Part shown: positions 53,516-63,998 of the stretch, piece by piece | Layout of the letters: each line of letters starts with the position of its first letter | Numbering within the stretch: position 1 is the first letter of the stretch | Origin: Schistocerca nitens | Taxonomy: Eukaryota; Arthropoda; Insecta; Orthoptera; Acrididae | Reading direction: 5' to 3' | Length of the DNA stretch: 64,000 nucleotides | NCBI RefSeq assembly: GCF_023898315.1 | Contig: NC_064618.1 | Coordinates: 186,611,548 to 186,675,547 of the forward strand | Program-made: the position numbers and the translations under genes | Notes under the pieces: model-generated | Told to the model about the DNA's origin: nothing | What the model saw: only the letters and a program-made list of their open reading frames with translations | Database searches by the model: none

Positions 53516-53695
53516 GCCTAGTGCGCTATAGACTTAGTACTAGTTGCGTCATAGGGCAGCAGTGGTTGTTGCCGCTGGGGTCTGTCACCAGTAACTTTAA
53601 TTACTAGAGGCATAGTGAATCTATTACGTATGAGCTAACCAACCTGATTGTTAACACTTACGATGCTGGTCTTGTACATAGCTGCTTTCACATGT
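53516..53695 (-). repeat. Right terminal inverted repeat
   Basis: Inverted partner of 51902-52080. It begins 'gcctagtgcgctatagactt' and ends 'tacatagctgctttcacatg'. Confidence 0.85.
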
Positions 53696-53736
53696 GAAAA
53701 GCATTTGTCTGCTGAAGGCATAGGTCCACGTTCGTG

Positions 53737-53830
53737 CACCGATCCGGCACCAAGTTTCAGTTTGACAGAAAGTTCCGTATCAGCATACACTCTGCTGCAG
53801 AATGCAAGTTCCTTTTAAGCATGATGCAGT
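53737..53830 (+). repeat. Fragment of family C repeat body
   Basis: Contains diverged matches to the body at 6895-6975: 'tccggcaccaagtttcagtt', 'ccgtatcagcatacactctg' and 'ctgcagaatgcaag'. Confidence 0.55.
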
Positions 53831-54099
53831 TTTCCACGCTGATTTATCTGTGCAACCTAGTAGATCCTTTACAGTCTGCTTACTTGAGTCAAACTTTGGT
53901 CTCCACCTACGATTTGTATCCCCGCCCTGCGCACACTTCTTTCTGTTAAAAAACTGAACACTTTCCGATGCCTATCTCCTATCGACCTATCACTTCTTTC
54001 ATGCACTTTGGCAAACAATTTCTTTTCTCCTTATTACTTAATCCATCTAGCCATCTAGCCTCAACACCTTATATTCTGCTCTTGTTCTGTCCAGAAAAA

Positions 54100-54725
54100 C
54101 CTAGCTCTCTTTGACAGACTGTAATAAAGGAACTAAATGATGTACTGTTGACCGAACCACGCCTCTCAGTTTTGTCGGTGTGTCAGCCGCACAAGACACC
54201 TCAATGGTGTCTTGTAGCTCATTCATTGTAGCTGTTTTCTTCTGACAAACTTCATTTTTCAAGGTCCCCCATTGGTAGAACTCAAAAGGCGTAAGCCCTG
54301 GAGGGCGTGGTCGGTACACAACAGCTCCTCTTCGACCTATTTCGACCTATTCATCATCCAAGTAGATTTGTTTCGAAGTATGATCTGACATCCCTGTGGT
54401 AGTGAGACGAAGAGCCAACCTGTTGTCGGTAAAAATCTTTCATTTCGAAACACCTATCGCATGGGAAGGTATAATTGGTGTTCGTAGCATCTGACGATAC
54501 ACCTGATCAGTTACGATACCGTCAAAGAAGAATGGGACAATCAAACCGCGCTATGACAGCCTACACCCGGTTAATTAACATGTTTGTGCTAATGAACGGA
54601 GGATTTTCAGGAGCCCAGTACAAGCGGTATTCTGTTTCAATTGAGCCTCTTCAGACCCCCATAACCATCCCTGCAAACCGTCCATCATCGCGAAGCACGC
54701 CCTCAAACGACTCATAGTGCTCCGT
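54100..54725 (-). pseudogene. Decayed mariner transposase
   Basis: On the minus strand, 54720-54470 gives worn central pieces ('ETEYRLYWAPENPPF', 'FDGIVTDQVYRQML' after shifts). 54330-54105 gives the C-terminal segment 'RPPGLTPFEFYQWGTLKNEV' followed by 'ATMNELQDTIEVSCAA' and 'VVRSTVHHLVPLLQS'. The third catalytic aspartate, normally in 'CDFFLWG', reads as E in 'FEFYQWG'. The second-aspartate region is missing. It is inactive and old. Confidence 0.65.
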
Positions 54726-55325
54726 CCTTCGATCCGGGTTGTCGTCACAGATTTTTTAGGTGACTAGAAAAATGTTGCAACACAGCTGCGCGTGGAAGCT
54801 AGCCTTGTTGATACTTCCGTTCGGCCAGACCTTCGCTTATGGACATCCTGAACCGTGCCGTGCGCTTCAAATCTGTCCAAAATACTATAGTTTGTAGTAC
54901 CTGTTGGTGGCTTAGTTCCGTACACATTGTGCCATTGCCGCTATACCTCCGTCATGTTTTCATACTCCCAGTACCACTTCAATACTCCCTTGCCTTGTGC
55001 TTTTCAGACGACGATTTTACTCCATTCATTGCTACATCGTCATCTGCCGGAAAATTTGCACCAAGATCTGTTCAGAAAGCAACGGATCATTCCACCGCGC
55101 AAAATTGGAACGATATGTCATTTCGTTCCAGAGACATTAACTATCGACAAGTGTCTACATTTTTCGGGACCCTTCTGTATCTGTATGTCCACAATTGGCT
55201 TGGGAAAAGCTCTGTTCGAGAGCCTATTACATTCCGAAAATGTGTCCTAACACTTAAATTTTATTGTTTTTGAAAGAAAAAAATTATTCTTCTTGTTCTA
55301 TCTGAAATTGTTTGTAATCTAGACC
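54726..55325. other. No recognisable gene
   Basis: A 144-codon plus-strand frame (54839-55273) overlaps another frame of 107 codons. Neither product shows a known domain, and I do not call a gene. Confidence 0.4.
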
Positions 55326-55329
55326 CTAA

Positions 55330-55955
55330 GCCGTTAGTTGTTCCATGTGCTATGTGTGGCCTGCAGCCGAGTATTTGCGTGAACTCCTTAATAAGGACTT
55401 CAGCCATGTGTATTCTCTAAGGGAAAATCTTTTATAGAAGAAGCGAGGGGTTAATTCTAAATAATTTATTTGACGTATTGTGCAGGCCTTCAGTCGTTGT
55501 TTCAAATTTGTTTGTGGCCTTTAATTAGGTTTCGGCCGTTCTGTTGAAAGTTTAAAGAAAATTTTCTTCCTTAAAATATTTGTTTATTAATATTCCTTCA
55601 TTATAGTGTCCTTCAAACGTGTAGTGTAGGCCTTCGGCCGTTGTTTTCATTGCGTGTTTAAATTTTTCTTTACTTTATATTTTTAATGGCTTTGATTTCT
55701 TAGCCAGCCCTTCAGCCGTTCTTGTGTTTGCTGTGTTGTTTTGGGCCTTCAGGCCAGTAAACATCTCAAGTTTTCTTTAACTAGGCCTTCAGCCGTATTG
55801 TTTAATTGTGATCTTTTAAGCCAATGATCAAATAAGTGGTTCTTAGAAAAATAAAGTTGTGTGTTTGCTTGTGCAACTCACAGTAACCTTTTACGGCCCC
55901 ATCCACAACCTTAATCTTATCCTGTGCGCTCTCTGACTACCACCAATCAGGTCTC
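55330..55955 (+). repeat. 5' LTR region with recurring GGCCTTCAGCC-type motif
   Basis: T-rich sequence in which variants of 'ggccttcagccg' recur about seven times (near 55366, 55484, 55631, 55706, 55743, 55783 and in weaker form between). It precedes the primer-binding site directly. The same pattern appears in reverse at 44890-45380. The LTR start is not defined. Confidence 0.65.
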
Positions 55956-55959
55956 AAGT

Positions 55960-55971
55960 GGTAGCAGAGCG
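55960..55971 (+). promoter_or_regulatory. Primer-binding site, tRNA-iMet type
   Basis: 'tggtagcagagc' is complementary to the 3' end expected for an animal initiator methionine tRNA (ending GCTCTGCTACCA in insects). It lies just after the LTR-like region, where first-strand cDNA synthesis would be primed. Confidence 0.75.
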
Positions 55972-56079
55972 TGGTTACGGTTGTGATACTGCCATTACAG
56001 TTGCTGTTGGTTGGAATGGAATTTCTGTTAGTGTTGCACCATATTGTCTTTGTTGCTGATTGTTTCAGGTCATTTATTT

Positions 56080-57300
56080 TAATGGCGGTCAGGCAGTGCC
56101 CGGGCATCGGCCTGTTGAGGAAGGACCACCTTGTTTATGAGTTGGCGATAAGGCACCAGTCTTTTCAAGGCAGTGTTCCGGACTTTGTGGCCCGTTTGCG
56201 TGCTACCGTTTTTCACTTCATCTACATCTACATCTACATTTGTACTTGGTTGACGTCACGCCGGATGTGGTGGCTGAGACAGAGTCAGCCTTCGAATTTT
56301 TGTTTAAGGCTATTAGAGGCCTTGAGGACACCATTTGGGTTTTGGAATGCACTCAACCTAGTGGCAGTTAGGCAAGGGGCGGGTGCAGTTAGTCCATGTA
56401 ACCAATCGGATAGCGGATTTAGGCTTGTTAGGCGTGAAAGATCATAAAAAAAGTAACCGCCGAATTGGCGTCTTTGGTTCATGCATTGCAGTTTAAGCTT
56501 ACATGTTTAGAACTGAATGGGAAGAGGATTGAAGAGCTATATGAAGGGAAAACCGGGAGCCAGTCCGGGAGTGGTGTAGTTATATCCTCTGAGAAGTTAG
56601 ACGCAGCCTTTGCCAAATTTCCTGATCCTTTGGCGTATTTCTTTCGATATATTACTGAATTACTTTTAGACCGACTTGAGCAGGTTCAAAACTCATTATA
56701 GTTGTTGGTTAGTCTTCAGCAACATGCGCCTGCCTTTCGCGTTCCGCACCAAGTAGTTTTGTCACTATTGTACCCGTTAGCTGGAGGTGAGTTGAGGACC
56801 ATCGTGTCCCGAGCCATGACAGAAGGGTTTTCCTTGCAGCAATTAAGCGAGCTTGTGATTGCCCAGAGATTGACAACCGGAGTTCGGAAACAGCTTGAGT
56901 GCCGTTACATGTGAGAGATGCAGCAGGATAAAGGGGAGTCACATTAGTAAGTGGACAGAGATCAGACCGCCTGCTCGGCCCTGTTGATCAATTTGCCAGA
57001 ACGGGAGTTGGTGTCTATTGTTCTCGGGAGGATGCGAACGACGGATGTGTCGCACTTTGTTTTTCGTGATCGTCCTTCAAACTGGGAAGAGCTTCGTGTC
57101 GTTGTTGTAGCGATATCTGCGTTGCCACTTGCGGGCGATGTATGCCGTGAAGTTAAGGGTCAGCCCACGGTTGATGTCAGGGGAAATTTTGAATAGTCTA
57201 CATCGGCTGAGGCCGTTAAAAGGGAACCCCGGCATTGCTTCATGTGCGATAACAGGGCTCATTTGGAGCACTCCTGCGTTCAACCTCGCGCGCCCAGCGC
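56080..57300 (+). pseudogene. gag remnant with CCHC zinc knuckle
   Basis: Begins near 56080 with 'MAVRQCPGIGLLRKDHLVYE' followed by 'LAIRHQSFQGSVPDFVARLR'. This is a SAP-like start often seen in insect gypsy gag proteins. A capsid-like helical region is found in pieces at 56465-56700, 56702-56914 and 56951-57196, separated by stops. A zinc knuckle C-x2-C-x4-H-x4-C (CFMCDNRAHLEHSC) is readable at 57236-57277, supporting a nucleic-acid-binding role. A short 'catctacatctacat' repeat has grown inside the 5' part (56219-56245). Confidence 0.75.
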
Positions 57301-57379
57301 CAATAAATGACGCTGGGCTGGGCAGCGATCTCTAAACCTTGGCGTACCCGTGTTGTCGCTCCCGTATCATCGACATTGC

Positions 57380-57720
57380 TTTATATTTGTTCTAGAGTAG
57401 GCAGCAAACCTATTTGTGCTCCTTTGGAGTCTGGTATCTCCTTTTCGCTGTTGAGCTTCGAATGCTCTTTTGAATTTAGTTATCTCACGAAACTTCGGTC
57501 GATCCCTTCTCCTGTGCAGAGATGTCGGGTGGCCAATGGCCATGTGTTGCCTCTGCATGGTTGGGTCCGAGGGAGTATATAGGTTGGGGATTTGTCCTGG
57601 CCCTTGTCACTAGTCATGGTCAAGGGGCTGCCTGTTGATTTAATTTTGGGATGTGATTTCATCAATAAAACTGGTTTAGTTTTCGATTGTTCCGGAGGAG
57701 AATTTTGGTTTCTGAGAGTG
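57380..57720 (+). pseudogene. Aspartic protease remnant
   Basis: The segment 'PICAPLESGISFSLLS' (about 57411-57458) occupies the place of the retroviral-type 'DTG/DSG' active site, but the catalytic aspartate is replaced by glutamate (ESG). Farther on, 'DLILGCDFINKTGLVFDC' (57638-57692) is the usual 'ILG-x-DF' flap-to-C-terminal motif. A stop at about 57580 separates the two. Confidence 0.72.
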
Positions 57721-57733
57721 TGCTAAACGTACT

Positions 57734-58595
57734 GTGCATCAAAATGCCGGCACTCTGGCTAATGAGGCTGTGCCTAATGAATTCGATGTTACCCATCTCT
57801 CGACTCATCAGGCTTCTCAATTACAGGATTTGTTACTGAGATTCCCTGAACTTGTTTGTGAACGGTTTGGCGTTACTAATGTTCCTAACTACCGTATCCG
57901 TCTGTCTGACGATATTCCTGTCCGGCAGTCCCAATAGCGTCTCTCACCCCCTAAGATGAAGATACTAAGAGCTAAAGTATCCAAAACGCTCGAGCAAGGG
58001 ATTATAAGGCCTTCTACATCTGCCTATATTTCCCCCATATTCCTTGTACATAAGGATGAGGAGCGGGAATTTAGGTCTGTTGTTGATTACCGATGCCTGA
58101 ACACCGGGTTTGTCCTCTAACCTGTTCCTCTACCTGATCTTCATAATTCCTTTACTTGGTCTGCCGGTGCTAATTGGTATACTGTACTTGATTTGAATCA
58201 AGCCTATTATGAGATTCCCTTAACTGAAGAATGTAAACATGTCGCAGAATTTTGTACTTATGGTTTGGCTACTGGGGCAGCCGTTCTGACTCCCTTGCTG
58301 GATAATATCCTTGTCGACTTGAAATTAGTCTGTGTTTATAATTATTTGGACTACTTGGTGATTTATAGCCTTTCGTTCCAGGAGCATTTGGATCATATCC
58401 AGCAAGTTTTCGCGACATTTCAGGGTTCCGGGTTAGCTGTTAAACCCAGTATATCGTCATTAGCCAGGTAGCAGGTGTCTTTTTTTTAGGTCACCTTGTA
58501 TCAGGTCTGAGTATTCGCGTCGACCAGGAACGAACTAAAGCATTAAGAGCTCTGCCTTCGCCTACTGATAAGCGTGGAATTAGCTGGGTCATAGG
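57734..58595 (+). pseudogene. Reverse transcriptase remnant
   Basis: Contains 'QASQLQDLLLRFPELVCERF' (pre-RT), 'LEQGIIRPSTSAYISPIF' (fingers) and 'FRSVVDYRCLN'. 'WYTVLDLNQAYYEIPLTEE' carries the first catalytic aspartate, followed by 'GLATGAAVLTPLLDNIL'. The catalytic box reads 'YLDYLVIYS' instead of YLDD. Stops break the frame at 57935, 58120 and 58470, so it is inactive. Confidence 0.85.
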
Positions 58596-58596
58596 C

Positions 58597-59105
58597 ATGG
58601 CGAATTGTTTGAGGCGATTTGTCCCTAATTTTTCTCAGATGGCCGCTCCCTTAAATGAGTTGCGCCGGAAAGGGGTGCGTTTTGAATGGGGACCTGCCCA
58701 AGAGGCCGCGTTTGAGCACATTAAGGCTGCTAAAGCCAACCCTCCGGTTCTCGGCGTGCCGGATTTTAATAAAAAGTTCATTGTCCAAACTGACGCTTCT
58801 ACTGCGGGTATTTCGGCTGTCCTCCTCCAGGAGTTCTAAGGTCACAGTCTGCCATTAGCGTACCAATCTCGTCGGTTAACCAGTGCCGAACTTAAATATT
58901 CTCTCTATAGCTTTTACCTTGTGCATCGGGTATTTCAGCAGGAAACCGAAAATCAAGAATTAAGATGGGTGTTAGCCAGGCCACGTAAAACTGGCCGTAT
59001 CGCCAGGTGGGCACGACGCATTTCTGCATTTCAATCTGAAGTCAAACACGTAAAAGGGACTGAAAATGTCCTTGCGGACGTCCTCAGCCGTATGTTCACT
59101 TCACA
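58597..59105 (+). pseudogene. RNase H domain remnant
   Basis: 'MANCLRRFVPNFSQMAAPLN' is the RT-RNase H connection. It is followed by 'FIVQTDASTAGISAVLLQEF' with the RNase H aspartate (TDAS). After a stop, the C-terminal part 'RRISAFQSEVKHVKGTENVL' plus 'ADVLSRMF' carries the closing motif of the domain. The middle of the domain ('LETDNQAL'-like) is altered to 'QQETENQELRWVL'. Confidence 0.82.
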
Positions 59106-59120
59106 TACATCCAGTGAGGG

Positions 59121-60310
59121 CACCCAGGAAGTAGAGGGAGACAGTCTTAGTCGTATAGTGTTATTCGAGATTCCCCATGTATTTGATAATGTTCCTAGGC
59201 ATGGGCACCCAGGAAGTAGAGGGAGACAGTATTAGTTGTATAGTGTTAGTCGAGATTCCTCATGTATTTGATGATGTTGCTAGGCATGGGCACCCAGGAA
59301 GTAGAGGGAGACAGTCTTAGTTGTATAGTGTTAGTCGAGATTCCTCATGTATTTGATGATGTTGCTAGGCATGGGCACCCAGGAAGTAGAGGGAGACAGT
59401 CTTAGTTGTATAGTGTTAGTCGAGATTCCTCACGTATTTGATGATGTTGCTAGGCATAGGCACCCAGGAAGTAGAGGGAGACAGTCTTAGTCGTATTGCG
59501 TTAGTCGAGATTCCTCATGTATTTGATGATGTTGCTAGGCATGGGCACCCAGGAAGTAAAGGGAGACAGTCTTAGTTGTATAGTGTTAGTCGAGATTCCT
59601 CATGTATTTGATGATGTTGCTAGGCATGGGCACCCAAGAAGTAGAGGGAGACATTCTTAGTTGTATAGTGTTAGTCGAGATTCCTCAAGTATTTGATGAA
59701 GTTGCAAGGCATGGGCACCCAGGAAGTAGAGGGAGACAGTCTTAGTTGTATAGTGTTAGTCGAGATTCCTCATGTATTTGATGATGTTGCTAGGCATGGG
59801 CACCCAGGAAGTAGAGGGAGACGGTCTTAGTTGTATAGTGTTAGTCGAGATTCCTCATGTATTTGATGATGTTGCTAGGCATAGGCACCCAGGAAGTAGA
59901 GGGAGACAGTCTTAGTTGTATAGTGTTAGTCGAGATTCCTCACGTATTTGATGATGTTGCTAGGCATGGGCACCAAGGAATTAGAGGAAGACATTCTTAG
60001 TTGTATAGTGTTAGTCGAGATTCCTCATGTATTTGATGATGTTGCTAGGCATGGGCACCCAGGAAGTAGAGGGAGACTGTCTTAGTTGTATAGTGTTAGT
60101 CGAGATTCCTCATGTATTTGATGATGTTGCTAGGCATGGGCACCCAGGAAGTAGAGGGAGACAGTCTTAGTTGTATAGTGTTAGTCGAGGTTCCTCATGT
60201 ATTTGATGATGTTGCTAGGCATGGGCACCCAGGAAGTAGAGGGAGACAGTCTTAGTTGTATATTGTTAGTCGAGATTCCTCATGTATTTGATGATGTTGC
60301 TTGGCATCAG
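59121..60310 (+). repeat. 85 bp minisatellite, 14 units, inside the pol gene
   Basis: Units start 'cacccaggaagtagagggag' at 59121, 59206, 59291 and every 85 bp thereafter to 60226 (14 units, no length change that I could find). They continue 'acagtcttagttgtatagtg' and 'ttagtcgagattcctcatgt'. The first unit is read in frame as the linker between RNase H and integrase ('EVEGDSLSRIVLFEIPHVF'). The last unit is again in frame with the integrase start. The array therefore arose by amplifying one coding segment. Because 85 is not a multiple of 3, each unit shifts the frame. Confidence 0.96.
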
Positions 60311-60575
60311 GATCAGGACCCTAAATGGACACCCGTTATGCAACACCTGTGGGCTGGGGAAGTATTGGATGAGTACATTATCAAGAAAGGCATTTTGTGT
60401 AAAAGGGTGGGACGTGCTAAGCAATTAAAGGTCTGTTTACCAGTAGCTCTGGTGCGCCAGGATTTTCATTACTTTCATGATTCGTTGGTTAGTGGGGACT
60501 TAGGAACTTATCAGACCTTGCAAAAAAATTAAGGAGCATTTGACTTGGCCGTCCATGGACCATGACGTGAGATAA
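60300..60575 (+). pseudogene. Integrase N-terminal (zinc-binding) remnant
   Basis: After the minisatellite the frame reads 'DPKWTPVMQHLWAGEVLDEY' and 'ILCKRVGRAKQLKVCLPVAL'. It then gives the HHCC region 'DFHYFHDSLVSGDLGTYQTL', in which the two histidines are present. A stop follows at 60530. Residues resembling 'FDLAVHGPW' in a shifted frame end the recognisable part. The integrase catalytic core is missing. Confidence 0.8.
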
Positions 60576-61451
60576 ATGGTTTCTATAGAAAGAAACAGAA
60601 TTTTGTTTGAACACTTTCATTTCTAAATTATGAAAAGTAAATTCTATTTAGCACATGTAAGTGTTTTATTGAACCACAAAGTAAAGAGTCAGAGTAACAA
60701 CGTGTACTGCTTACGTTTCACAAACTTTGTCTTTTACAGTGACGAAGCAATTTGAGTGAATTGTCAGTGCTGTCTACTACTCATTCTCAAAGAAGGAAGT
60801 TAGCTATATGCACTCAGGGTAGACAGTTGCTACAAAACGTGCCGCCTTCGGACTCTTGCTTTACTTCGTGGAACTTGCTTCAGCCACACAGTCATTCAAA
60901 ACCAACCAAATTAAAAAAATGTGCACCACACTTAAGCCTATTGTTTGTAAATCACTTTAATGCCAGACTGCTTCCTTTTGCCAATGTTTTGTCTCTGACC
61001 GGTGCGTCTAATACAAGTAATAACATTAACAATATTAAATAATAATAATAATACTGTACAGGCCCTACAGTAGTGTAGTAGCCTTTACATAGTTATTGTT
61101 GTCTTGTACTGTAATTATTTAGTTTACACACTGTACAGTGAATAACGAGCCAGTTTCTGGTCTGTTGTGGGAACTACCTACAAATCGGAGAACGTTTTCT
61201 CATTAGATATTTAAGCAAATCGATCTTGATTTTACTCTCATAGGTATATGATACAAAGTACAAAGTATATGTGTAGAGGGGACCTGTGAAGGAGCTGTTA
61301 TTCATACATTCGTTTCAAAAACCTTATTGTGTCACATACTGAAGTTAGCAATTATTGGTAACTTATGTAATCTGTACTAATAATGACAATGATACTGATG
61401 AAATAATAATGTTTTAAAACAGTTTAGATTCGTGACCGAAAAATAAATGAA
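60576..61451. other. No recognisable gene
   Basis: AT-rich. The only frame of note is 96 codons (60752-61042), with no known motif, ending in an asparagine-rich run from an AAT repeat. Confidence 0.45.
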
Positions 61452-61464
61452 TACTTTTGTTTTT

Positions 61465-61605
61465 CGGGGTCAGGGATTTTCTCTGCCTCGTGATGGCTGG
61501 GTGTTGTGTGTGATGTCCTTAGGTTAGTTAGGTTTAAGTAGTTCTAAGTTCTAGGGGACTGATGACCATAGATGTTAAGTCCCATAGTGCTCAGAGCCAT
61601 TTTGA
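61465..61605 (+). repeat. SINE with alternative head (second copy)
   Basis: Same architecture as 4287-4440: head 'ggggtcagggattttctctg' plus 'cctcgtgatggctgggtg', then the family-A tail to 'gctcagagccattttga'. A 12 bp duplication 'acttttgttttt' lies at 61453-61464 and 61606-61617. Confidence 0.88.
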
Positions 61606-61939
61606 ACTTTTGTTTTTACCCATCCGGATAATTACAATTTACCCAGAAGGGAATAATTACTTCAGTTTGTGAACCACTGTTCTTGGTCGTTACGCCACGT
61701 CATGTTCTACTTCTTCTTACACAATCGACGTTTCGACGCTTCTTCGCGATTGTAGAGATCCCGCAGTTAGCTAACCGCGAACATCAGAAGATTCTGAAGA
61801 ACATCCAAGCAGAGGAACATGGATTGCATAAGAAGAAATCGATGAGGAACATGACGCAGTCTAACGACCTAGATAATTGTATGTAAATTGAATGTGTATG
61901 AGCGAGTAGGGAGGAAGGAAAGAGAAGGAACTAATGACA

Positions 61940-62575
61940 CCAGATGCATCGGGACTTTATGTAGAATCAGCACAGTCGAGTGAAAAGTGTACCGGAACGA
62001 AATCGAACCCAGGTTCTTCATTTATAACTGACATAGGTGATACAGAATCGATTACTGCTGAAAATGTGTATGATCCAATCTTTATTTCAATGACAGGGTG
62101 GGAAATGTTTTTTTCTCTTTTTAACTGGTTTTTCATGCAAAAGTGTGTCTCGGATGTCGTCAAAAGTAATAACATTTTCGTGAACAAGATTCTGTGTCAA
62201 AAGTATTGCTTACGTTGCTGGAAGATGCATCCTGTACTGTATCTAGTCAAATTCTTTCTGACGTGCTTTTATTTGCGGGAGGATGCTGTGGCATTTCAAC
62301 TATTTGCACTGTTCTGTTACTTCGTCCTGACGTATTAGGTTCGGGATGATACCGACTATGTGGTTTATTCATGACAATCTGTTGTTGCGGATGATTCTGC
62401 TGTTGGTAAGACCGACTGTTAGGCTGAAAACTGTCCTCATTACTTTTACGTCTGTCATGATAGTCATTTCTATACGGCGCGTTGCGATAGGAATTGAAAT
62501 GATGTGTTTTCTGTACGTACTGATTTCCTTGTTGCTGTGCGTTACTATTTGGTGAAGCCTACGCTATACGTGTAC
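61940..62575 (-). pseudogene. gag C-terminus and protease start of an LTR retrotransposon
   Basis: On the minus strand, 62570-62250 encodes a glutamine/asparagine- and tyrosine/arginine-rich segment ('NSYRNAPYRNDYHDRRKSN', 'SRSYQQQNHPQQQIV'). This style is typical of the nucleic-acid-binding tail of insect gypsy-like gag proteins. Farther on (62110-62020) comes 'HPVIEIKIGSYTFSAVIDSV', where a protease active site 'IDSG' would be expected but the glycine is V. Shifts and stops lie between. Only this fragment of the element is recognised. Confidence 0.6.
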
Positions 62576-62733
62576 GCGGCGAAAGAAGTGTAACCTCCAC
62601 ACAGATAAATAATATAAATAATATTCACATTTAGTGTTACCTCCCCAAAACTAAATTGTGTAACTTATCAATAATAAAATGTGACTAATATCTCAATGAA
62701 AAATTGTGGCTCACTTATAACCTTTCAATAATT

Positions 62734-62930
62734 TGGTTCAAATGGCTCTGAGCACTATGGGACTCAACTCCTGAGGTCATTAGTCCCCTAGAACTTAGAA
62801 CTAGTTAAACCTAACTAACCTAAGGACATCACAAACATCCATGCCCGAGGCAGGATTCGAACCTGCGACCGTAGCGGTCTTGCGGTTCCAGACTGCAGCG
62901 CCTTTAACCGCACGGCCACTTCGGCCGGCT
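62734..62930 (-). repeat. tRNA-derived SINE (family A)
   Basis: Full-length reverse copy with an exact 13 bp duplication 'cctttcaataatt' at 62721-62733 and 62931-62943. Confidence 0.94.
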
Positions 62931-62943
62931 CCTTTCAATAATT

Positions 62944-63560
62944 GACTGTGAGTTTAAACTGGTAAATTTTGGACGTCAGCAGTGCTGCTTCATAGCCCTG
63001 AAAGATCATTCTGAATAAATTGAAAATTCTTTCCTCAATAAGGTCGCCGGATAACGCATATATATCTGCTCCTATAAGAAATTTTTCTGGCGCAGCCGAG
63101 TTCAGTGCTGGCCGATAGATTTGTCATGTATAAAAAAAGAAACAACTGATTTTTCTTTTCAATAATCGAGATGACCAAGGATTGGAGAAATTAGTAAATT
63201 CCTTAAATTGAAATGAATGATTGTCAGAAGTTACTTTTTGTGAGAAAAGTTATTATCAAGTGATTTTTGAAAAAAACATTTACATGGGACTTGATATAAC
63301 AATAGTACATATGCGCGAGGGTGCTTTTACCTTATACTACAACGCTCAGGCTCCGCCATCGCTCCCCACGACCGGCCCAGCCAACTCCACACACACACAA
63401 CTGCTCGCTAGCAACTACTTACTCCTACTGGTACACAATTCCAATTGCATACAACACTGCTCTCTGGTCTGAGATTCTCTTATAGCTTACACATCGCAGG
63501 CAGCGCGTGAGCAATCCATCTCATTGCTGCTCGAGTGCGCTAGCAACAAATTTCTTAATC
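62944..63560. other. No recognisable gene
   Basis: Nothing recognised apart from a CA-rich patch around 63385-63400. Confidence 0.5.
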
Positions 63561-63563
63561 ATG

Positions 63564-63998
63564 GACCTCTTACAACACGTCTCGGTCACCTATTGTTCGC
63601 ACTGACGGCACTTTGAACATTGGACGTTACATTTTAGATGTGTTACGACCCGTGGCTCTACCCTCATTCCATCCCTGCGAAACCCTACATTTCAGCAGGA
63701 TAATGCACGACCGCATGTTGCAGGTCCTGTACGAGCTTTTCTGGGTACAGAAAATGTTCGACTGCTGCCCTGGCCAACACATTCTCCAGATCTCTCACCA
63801 ATTGAAAACGTCTGGTCAATGGTGGCCGAGCAACTGGCTCGATACAATACGCCAGTCACCACTCTTGATGAACTGTGGTATCGTATTGAAGCTGCATGGA
63901 CAGCTGTACCAGTACACGCCAACCAAGCTGTGTTTGATTCAATGCCGAGGAGTATCAAGGCCGTTATTACGGCCATAGGTGGTTGTTCTGGGTACTGA
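63564..63998 (+). pseudogene. Tc1 transposase, 3' half (49.5 kb family)
   Basis: Starts in mid-gene ('SRSPIVRTDGTLNIGRYILD') and shifts frame once near 63690. It then runs uninterrupted from 'FQQDNARPHVAGPVRAFLG' (second aspartate) through 'WPTHSPDLSPIENVWSMV' (third acidic residue, 34 residues later). It ends 'AIGGCSGY' with a stop at 63996-63998. It is better preserved than the copy at 49518-50913. The 5' half is missing, and the 3' terminal repeat would lie beyond the window. Confidence 0.88.

Larger units (their letters stand above)
51902..53695. mobile_element. 1.8 kb element with long terminal inverted repeats, no transposase
   Basis: Inverted repeats of about 180 bp (51902-52080 and 53516-53695) bound 1.43 kb of internal DNA. 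The internal part has no readable transposase and carries a piece of the family-C tRNA-like repeat near its right side. I read it as a non-autonomous DNA transposon, though an inverted duplication is possible. The exact ends and target duplication are not clear, so the superfamily is not assigned. Confidence 0.7.
55330..60575 (+). mobile_element. Decayed Ty3/gypsy-like LTR retrotransposon
   Basis: In order: an LTR-like region (to about 55950), a primer site, gag, protease, RT, RNase H, an 85 bp minisatellite and the beginning of integrase, where recognisable sequence stops near 60575. The order PR-RT-RH-IN is that of Ty3/gypsy. All genes carry stops or shifts, and no 3' LTR is seen. It is 3'-truncated and inactive. 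Confidence 0.85.

Noticed and set aside
54839..55273. Possible 144-codon gene
   Set aside because: Two overlapping frames are open, neither has a recognisable domain, and the region lies between decayed transposons.
59121..60310. CRISPR-like array
   Set aside because: The 85 bp units are directly adjacent with no variable spacers, and they derive from the pol coding sequence; it is a minisatellite.
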